DNA of 64,000 nucleotides, from positions 782,292,119 to 782,356,118 of the forward strand of contig NC_081414.1 in the NCBI RefSeq assembly GCF_030272615.1, given 5' to 3'. Positions 56,806-64,000 of this stretch are shown here, one piece after another. The notes beneath the pieces are model-generated. The model searched no databases, was not told the origin of the DNA, and saw nothing but the letters and a program-made list of their open reading frames with translations. The position numbers were made by a program, and so were the translations under genes. This DNA comes from Cryptomeria japonica (Eukaryota > Streptophyta > Pinopsida > Cupressales > Cupressaceae). How positions within the stretch are numbered: position 1 is the first letter of the stretch; each line of letters begins with the position of its first letter.

Positions 56806-59800
56806 TTTTCCAAAAGAGTGTCGGTTATCTCAACATGTATTCTGATCTGGCAAGCCAGCTCCTCCATGGCATCAATTGTACTCATTTTAGGTGTAGCTAT
56901 AATAGCTTCAATTTCCTTGTAGCCTCTTTGCAAAATTTAAACCTTAGAGATAAAAAGTGTTTGTAGCTCCTACACTGACTTAGTCCTTTTGACCCGTTCA
57001 TTCTCATAATCTTTTACCTTATGTTGAAGTTCAACAACTCATCTACTATAAGTTATATCAGAAATATTTAGGGGGATAAATGATTTACTTAGAACTTCAA
57101 GTTCCTTTTCAGCTTCATGTTTCCTTTTCATCAGATCATCACAAAATAAAGGAAACTTTGCAATAGTGGAAACAATTTTACCTCTGGTTTCAATTGTATC
57201 TTTAATATGATCTTTATTAACCGTCAGAGCAACTTTGTGTTTATCAATATCATTCATCGACTTCTCTAGTCTCTTCTTCTTAAATTCCTTTTTGCTATTC
57301 AAATTAGCTACATCTTCAAAACCTTTCATCTATTCACTAGCATTAGCAACCAATTCACCTAACTTATCAACTAGTGTAGACAGTCTATTAGTGTCTATCT
57401 CTAGTAACAATCTAGACAAAATATCAACTACACATTGTATAGTTTGAGCTTCCTTTTTCCATCCCTTCATTCTTTTCTTCTTAGCTCTAGATTGCATGGA
57501 AGTTGCAATATCCATTACTTTTGTTGAACTCAATGCATCCATTTTGATGGGTCCTTGTATACTTAATGCATCATCGTCCTCCTCATCATCAATTTTATAT
57601 TTAGAGGTACGTGATAGAGATATCACTTTAGGTTATGGTTTCAGTTGTTCCTCTTCTTTCTTCTATTTTGTCTTCTCCTTGTCGATTACTAGTGGTGTTT
57701 GTGTATCAATTATTTGAGTGATTAACAGTGGCTCTTTCTCAGTCTATATATTCTCCTCTCTTTGTTTCTTTTTCTTGTTGTTCATTCATTTGAACACCTT
57801 CATCATGTATATCCTTAGTGTGATCTTTGTTTTCCTCATTAATACTGGTTACCTTAACTTCTGTATCATCATCTAGAACTATAATGGTTTTAGTTTGTAC
57901 ATTTACTAGTTCTGTCTTTTCTTCTTCATCTACCACTTGGTTTTCCATAACAATCTCATCAGGTGTAAAATCATTGATATCAACATTGTTCAGAATACCT
58001 TCTACCTTAAATTTCTCTGGTTTCTCTTCTTCCTCATCAGGTATCAAACCAAATAACTTCTTCAATATCTATTGAGTTTCCATATGAACTGATTGGGTCT
58101 CACAAATTAACAGTCTTGTCAACCTTTTCTTAGATCTAAAAGATGATTTATCCTTTGCAATAATTTCATCGATCTCCTCCTTTGTGGCTTCATGTTGCAA
58201 TTTTTTAATAATAAATTCAATAAATTATCTATCCTGTATTATGGCTACTTGCCATCTAGCATCAAGCTTATCATACAAAGAATTTTAAATCTACCTTGGC
58301 ATTTCGATTAGGGCTTTAATATATTTATCCATCATAAAAACAATTGCATCCTCTATCTACCTTTGTTCATCCTCACTAAAATTATCATACAGTTTATCCA
58401 AACCCTTAAGAACACCATATTCCTTAATATGCATTAACAACTTTTCAAAAGGTGTAAGCTTAGTTACTGATTTATTGATGGATTTGACAGTAGATGCTCC
58501 TACAACCTTTGACAATTTTCCACTAGCTCTCAGAGCTTTCTTCTCACCTTCTGATTTAGTTTCTTCTTCATCATTGGTTGTTGGTACTTTAGGTACAGGG
58601 GGCTCAATGACTTTACCTTTTCTCTTGAATTGTATCTTGGAAGGTTTCTCCTTCTTTGCCTCTACAGGTTTCTCCTTCTTAACCTCAACACTTCTTGTCT
58701 TCATATCGGTGTTGGTACCAATTGAGGCACTAGATGCTCCTACTTGTTTAGCTTCAAACTTATCTCTAGCCTCTACTATTTTTTCCTTAGTAAATCCCTG
58801 TTGCTCAACAAACTGCTCAACTTCCTTTCTGACTTTCTTAACAATTACCTATCTGCTAAGTTCAAAATTCACCCAAATAGATTTCTCCTTATAGTTTCGA
58901 AACCTCTCAATAATATTATCTACCAGTTGTGCTAGCAATTGTTCAGTATAAGTAACCAAAAGATCTTCTTCAACTTTGTAGCTCATAGGATTCACCCAAG
59001 TTATCCTGAGATCAACTGCCTCCATCTGACATGTGTCTATGTCAACCAAAAAAAAGATGGTATCCTCATATTTCTTAACAACCTATGCTAGTATCCTCTC
59101 TCTTGCATGCATCTTTTTTCTAAAAATATTTGAAATAACCCCAAGCAATCTTACCAAAATCATTACCTAACATCTTGATTTTGTTCTTTGTCTCTAACGA
59201 TATTGGTGTGTCCTTAGACAAATAAACATCACCAATACCAAGAAAGAAATTTTGAAAATAGAATAACAATTCAACAATCAATTGTCCAAATTTAAACTTC
59301 AGTCTTTTGTCTTTTTTGATGGATTCAAGATTGAGCACCAACTAAATTATCAATGCCTCAAAAAAATCATAATAAACATTTTCTTTGATCATCTCGTAAG
59401 CAGTATGGATGGCTGTAGTAGGGATGTTGTTCATCTTGCTAGAATGATATATGTGGTATCCTATGACCATTGAAGAAAATTTTACTATGGGATCATCAAT
59501 CTCATTAACAGTCATAGCTCTTCCATCCCATCATGACTTCGTTAGATCAGCAACATCATTCTTAGGAACTGATCTCAGTACTAGAACTTCACCAGTGGAA
59601 CACAATCCAATTACTACATGATTTTTTTCCTTGATGAACTTACGTGGTCGATCAAGGCACATAAATTGGTTATGCACATGACTCAAAACATATCTCACAA
59701 GATCATCTTCAAAATCATCAATAGAATTCAGTGCATGGTGAAAATATTTATTGGTAACCCTCCTATATTGTTCTTTCAATACTCCATCTTTGTCACATAT

Positions 59801-60004
59801 TACCCTATATTGATCAAATATAGAAAAAATTCCAAGATCTTCCAACTTAGAATGAATGTATGATCTAATATCGTCTACATGCAAAACTCCATATGGGACT
59901 CCAGATAGGGCTCCGACGGGATCAATTTCGGTGGATTTAAAAAAGTGCCTCTTAATCTCTGGATGAGGCCTGACTGTAACATCTACCAAATGTGGTGCAT
60001 CCAT
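56806..60004 (-). pseudogene. Element D second gene (ORF2), function unknown
   Basis: Starts at the ATG on plus 60004. The N-terminal domain carries VDDIRSYIHSKLEDLG and SHVHNQFMCLDRP (59531-60004). STGEVLVLRSVPKND then leads through a stop into a region with PIVKFSSMVIGYHIY. The middle domain (58849-59341) has KYEDTIFFLVD and VNPMSYK. A basic Lys/Glu/Pro linker with EEETKSEGEKKA follows (58357-58704), then a decayed acidic-helix domain (SEDEQR, stop, IEDAI), an acidic linker (57739-58065) and a C-terminal coiled coil (57039-57329). The coiled coil continues to MSTIDAMEELACQIR, which matches MSMIDAMEEQVSQMQ of element A. Many stops, mostly TAG. Same unknown gene as in A, B and C. Confidence 0.7.
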
Positions 60005-60600
60005 CTTTGGAGATTCAGACTTAGAAATAGATAACGAGATTTTTCAGTTAAATACCTTTCAACACTTCCACAGCTAGGATTTCAACACTAAGAATACACT
60101 TTCACTGATTATCAATCATAGATCACTCCAAATATTTTGTTAATCTGATCAAATGTTGTTCACACAAGCTCTTCTCTACTCTTATCTTTCTTTGAGTGCT
60201 CTCAAGAATGAAAAGTGACAAATGATACTCAAAAAGTCATTTTATTTGCTCTATTGCATTAAATGCTATTCTCAGTTGTATAAACAAACAAACCCTAAAA
60301 CACCATTCAACATACTACCTATTCTCATATCACATCAAACCTACTGGTTTGATCATAAAAATAATTTACAATATCATAATGCATCAAGATATGTAGATTT
60401 ATCTTATCGTATATCATATAGGGGTCCAGAAATGGATCTAACATTAAGCTCCCCCTAAGCATTTTAACAACTTAGTTTGTCGATGATGAGTTCTCCACAC
60501 TAGGTGAAGAACTAGGATCTTCCAATGGTTTTTCATCACTCTTATTTTTCTAGATATTTTTCATCTCTTCTCTCCTCTCTTCCACATCAACTTTCTTCTT
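60005..60600 (-). other. Element D spacer between gag and ORF2
   Basis: About 600 bp of AT-rich sequence, stops in all frames, without recognisable motifs. Equivalent in position to the spacers of B and C. Confidence 0.5.
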
Positions 60601-61790
60601 CACTTTCTGGTCAGCAAATTGATTTACCGGTTGACTCATTTTAGCTGTACAAAACTTTGCAAGGTGTATCATTTGGTGACAATGAAAACATGCCATACCA
60701 GATGCTCTCTAGGGTCCAACATTGCCTCTACCAGTCCTTCTACAATTCATAGCTACATGACTGTAGTTATGATAGACTGTGCAAATCACATTGATTCTCT
60801 TTTCCATCTCATAGGGACTAGACCGATTAGCATATGGTCCCTACCAGTTTTGATTTCTTCGGTCATTAAAAGTTCTTTTCCAATCTCCACCAGATCTCTG
60901 ATTCATGTGGGGTGGTAGATTATTTTCTCCATACCTGAATTCAATAACTCTATGCCCATATGTGTTGCAAGTGTAATAATATCCATTAAAGGTTCTAGGT
61001 TTGTATCCTTGATAGGCATTAGGTCTATAACCATCAAAATAATTAGATCTACAAACATTAGCAGTATGTCCTGGCTTATGACAATTAAAGCATACTAGTT
61101 TGTAGGGTTTCTTACCAGTAGATTTTTAGATCTTAGGTGCATATTTCCCTTCTTCAATGTTGTCCTTTGTACCAGAAGGCTCACTTTTCTCAAAAGTAGT
61201 GTATCCCAACCCATGTGTATCTCTATTCTGCCTTTGTGACTGGATTTTCTCATCAAGCATAGTAGATCTCTTGTTAAACTTCACAAACTATGTTTCATTA
61301 GCATCAGCGAGTTCTTTTGTAATATCTTCTCTTTTTCATCAAAATTTCTCTTAGAGACATTCCCATGTCTAGATCATCCATAATTTCTTCTTTTTCCTCA
61401 TGAAGATGAGCATATAGGGTTCCAACCTCTTCGTTCAGTTGAAAGATCTCATGTTCTTTTTCTCTGATCTTGTCTTTAGCTGTCCTCCTTGCTCCAAGCT
61501 CTTGACTTATCCTAATGGTTAGGGCTTCCAACTCTCTCCTTAGAATTTCCTTCTCATCATTCATTTTTCAACTTCAATAACCAATGCATCCATTTTTACT
61601 TCATCTTAAGAACTATTTTCAGTAAACTCCATCAATTGTTCTGTAAGCTCTTTTCTCTTAGCAAGTGAGGCTTTATACTTTCCTTTCAATGTGTCTAGTG
61701 CTTCTTCAAATTATGCAAGTCGGTTAGACAACTCTCTATAACTCATATCCTCTATGATATTCTCAGGGATATTTTACAAGTGGTTAAGCC
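60600..61790 (-). pseudogene. Element D gag-like gene (coiled coil plus zinc knuckles)
   Basis: Read leftward from the primer site. The coiled coil includes NDEKEILRRELEALTIRISQ (61304-61564) and a relative of the SSxDEVKMDALVIEVEK stretch in element A. A basic segment follows, then knuckles: CFNCHKPGHTANVC (about 61080, intact), YTCNTYGHRVIEF (decayed), CTVYHNYSHVAMNC (irregular) and CFHCHQMIHLAKFC (His shifted). Several TAG and frame breaks. Nucleocapsid-like, as in A-C. Confidence 0.72.
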
Positions 61791-61817
61791 TTAAGGGAAT
61801 TAGGCTCTAATACCAAT

Positions 61818-62980
61818 TGATAAACTTATAAGGAATTGAGAGGGGGGGGTGAATCAGTGCAAGCAAAAACAATAAGACAAATTTGATCACCACTTTAAAT
61901 AACTTAAAGCTTAATAAACATAAAATAAATATCACCACATATGCTAACACCCAATATATCAACCTCCACATAACACCAAGATTTATAGGTGGAAACCCAA
62001 AAGTGAAAAACCATAGTGGGAGTTAATACCCACAAGATTCACTATCTGTAGAATAGAAATCTTTGATCAGTTAAGGTCATACAAATATGCCTAGTTAGGA
62101 GAAGACCCTATTAAGAGTCACCGGGTTAAGGGATCTACCTCAACCCTATTAAATTATTTTCCCTATTACGAGAAACCTTGCAAGAGGATTTAGACTAAAG
62201 TTAATGAGCTACCCTATTAGGGGATTTGTGATTTCAGGCCTATTAGGACCTACCCAGTTAAGGAATTTCACTGCTACAATTGTTAAGAAAATAATAGTAA
62301 AATGGTCTGCATGTAGCACCTATGTGCTTGATAAGATCCGCTTCGGTTTTGCTCAATACATCAATAACACATCAATACAAAGCTTCTAAGATTACCACAC
62401 AATCAAACTTTCAATATTCGCTCAGATCTCATACATCATCTCATAACTCATCACACTTTTTATAAGTATCAACTTAGTCAGGTAACAACCTTGGAACAAT
62501 TTCCTAAGTTTAATGAATTTGGTCAATCTTGCACTAAATGCTTTAATTATGTTGGCCAGTGACATAAAAATCCAAAAATAAAACATTATGTGTATCGGTT
62601 TACCAATCTTAGTGACTTTGTTCTACTGATTAGTTGTTCTTCTTGATTGATTTCTCTGGACATCATAACTTGCTCATCCTGTTGAATGTGTCACTGCAGT
62701 ATCAAACATAGCTACTTGATACAATCTCCAACACTCTTGCAAAACCGCATCACGTAACTCTTCATTGATTGTTCATACCAGTTTCTTGAATATAACTATA
62801 TTCTTGTTTACCAGTTGAAGTCTTATTTGTCGGTTCATTGATAAACTATCTCCTCTATTGGTTATCCTTTACCGGTTGGCCTAAAAGACTTACATGACTA
62901 CCAAAACATAGTTACCATCAATGACAACATAAAACAAGTCATCAATCAACCTATTACATCAAAACATCATCATCAAGCCA
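61818..62980 (-). repeat. Element D 5' LTR
   Basis: 1163 bp beginning (plus) TGATAAACTTATAAGG with a run of nine G at about 61843. It adjoins the primer site at 61804-61815. The far end 'catcaagcca' matches the 3' LTR end 'gatgacca' after a small indel. Confidence 0.85.
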
Positions 62981-64000
62981 AAACACACCCCCTACCAATC
63001 CTACATTTTCACAATTTCTTCTTTTTCCCCTCATGTCGAGTCTTGATTTTTTTTAATCAAGACCTATTTTTTTGCCTTGCAAAACAATCATTTTAGTTTA
63101 ACAAAAAATTTATTGTTGTGTCAGCCTATTTCATAAATTTAATTCATTTTTTGCCAGTCAAGTATAAAAGAAGCTCTACCCCTCTCATTTTAAATCCTAA
63201 GCCAACCTAATCGAAATCAAGTTCTCAGTTATACTCTAACAAAATTCAATTCAAGTGAGCAAGTAATCAATCATTCATCAAGCATTGGAGCTAAAGTGAA
63301 TTCAAGTTCAAGTATTGAAGATGGGCCATGACATCCATGGTCAATGTTTTATGAAGACATTCTACATGAAACCCTAAAACCTTTGTGTGAAGGTCAAACA
63401 AAAATTCATCAAGGTATACGTTGTTGTTTCAAGCATTACAATCCTTCCCTCAAAAGAAAAGTATTTTATTACAATATTTCATTACATAATTTATCAATTG
63501 AATTTCATGGTCAATTGCAATATCAGGGTTTGACCTAAGGCAAACCCCTATTTCCAACCTATTTCCTATCCTTTTAATGTATGTGGAATAGGTGCAAAAT
63601 TTATACTTAAGAATTTTGGCAGAGTTGATAATGATTGTATTGGTGAAAAATTAGGGTTTCCACCATTAGAGGGATGAAAAATACTAATTTTTGCTTGGGT
63701 TGACCATTACATTCAAAAGAGGGAGAATCCAATAGATTTAGTCAAAAAAAAAAAAGATTAAGACTAAATACTAATTGGATTGATTAAGGTGTTTCCTCTT
63801 TTGTGAGTTGAAATATTGAATTAAGGTGAAGTGCTAAAAAATGAGGGTGAAACTAAGAAAACAATGAACTACAAATGCAGGATTTTTGCGTGCAACTGAA
63901 TCTGAGCAATATATGCAAATTTGGATCTGATCCTTGAAAAAGCTCAAAAAATATTTGGACCAATGTGCTCGTCATCATGGTCCTCCTAACTTTTCACATG
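62981..64000 (+). repeat. G3 3' LTR, right part (cut by window end)
   Basis: Continues the LTR that starts at 39630. Landmarks in the order of G1 and G2 are a TATA box TATAAAAG (63163-63170), the hairpin GGGTTTG/CAAACCC (63526-63547), an 'aaaagaggg' block and, at the very end, 'aatatttggacc...catcatggtcctcc', the start of a fold-back block. The short reading at 63344-63538 lies across these LTR landmarks and is unlikely to be a gene. Confidence 0.65.

Larger units (their letters stand above)
39728..62980 (-). mobile_element. Element D: RT-less copia-type LTR retrotransposon, twice invaded
   Basis: Minus orientation. The 5' LTR is 61818-62980 (1163 bp). The 3' LTR is split into 39728-40148, 47061-47322 and 55980-56473, about 1170 bp after removing J, G2 and duplicated bases. 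The primer site TGGTATTAGAGC is at plus 61804-61815. The purine tract on minus reads CGAAGGGGGAGAT. Genes are a zinc-knuckle gag and a second gene homologous to those of A-C. No polymerase is present. The target duplication is unclear: CACAC is present at both sides but offset by three bases on the right. Confidence 0.85.
32616..64000 (+). mobile_element. Element G3: decayed, 5'-truncated gypsy-like element
   Basis: Remaining parts are the protease/tail gene (32616-34171 and 38549-38753), a 3' untranslated region, and the 3' LTR (39630-39727, resuming at 62981 and cut by the window end). Order and sequence parallel G1 throughout. The purine tract survives as CTAAAGTGGAGGGTAAG. The 5' LTR, leader and capsid region are absent to the left. 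The LINE and element D are nested in it, so it is the oldest layer of this half. Confidence 0.7.

Noticed and set aside
1-64000. Host genes, tRNA or rRNA genes
   Set aside because: Every coding segment of any length traces to a retrotransposon or to LTR/antisense noise. No tRNA cloverleaf or rRNA-like stretch was noticed on either strand.

Overview
This window looks like nuclear DNA of a land plant with a large, repeat-dominated genome. It is AT-rich, and every recognisable coding stretch belongs to a retrotransposon: plant Ty1/copia pol, Tat-like Ty3/gypsy gag and protease, and a plant L1-type LINE with a fused RNase H. I found no host gene, tRNA, rRNA or CRISPR array. A gymnosperm is plausible, but the sequence alone does not fix the species.

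Layout. (1) 1-9676: a minus-strand gypsy gag remnant, interrupted by element A (1869-7870, minus), then a solo LTR (7951-8869) and a copia-type LTR fragment (8896-9676). (2) 9677-31943: element B (plus). Its second gene is split by gypsy-like element G1 (12827-20525) and its 3' LTR by element C (23482-31161). (3) 31949-32615: unassigned. (4) 32616-64000: a decayed G1-relative, G3. It is split first by a LINE (34180-38540, minus) and then, inside its 3' LTR, by element D (39728-62980, minus). The 3' LTR of D is itself split by copia element J (40149-47060, minus) and by gypsy-like element G2 (47323-55691, plus). Most boundaries are supported by matching target-site duplications.

Working parts. 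J is the only element with recognisable copia protease, integrase, reverse transcriptase and RNase H, all now broken. A, B, C and D have LTRs, a tRNA-iMet-type primer site, a coiled-coil/zinc-knuckle gag-like gene and a purine tract like that of J, but no polymerase. In its place each carries the same long second gene of unknown function: a globular N-terminal half, a basic linker, a short conserved acidic-helix domain and a C-terminal coiled coil. This four-copy, polymerase-free family is the most interesting content here. G1, G2 and G3 form a parallel polymerase-free set on the gypsy side. They carry only gag and/or protease, share an unusual primer-site sequence (seen in G1 and G2), and have LTRs built from recurring hairpins.

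Decay. Nearly all genes are broken. Nonsense codons in A-D, J and the LINE are strikingly often TAG where CAG is expected, as predicted for deamination of methylated CHG cytosines in silenced plant transposons. Coordinates are exact where LTR ends and duplications agree, and approximate inside decayed genes.
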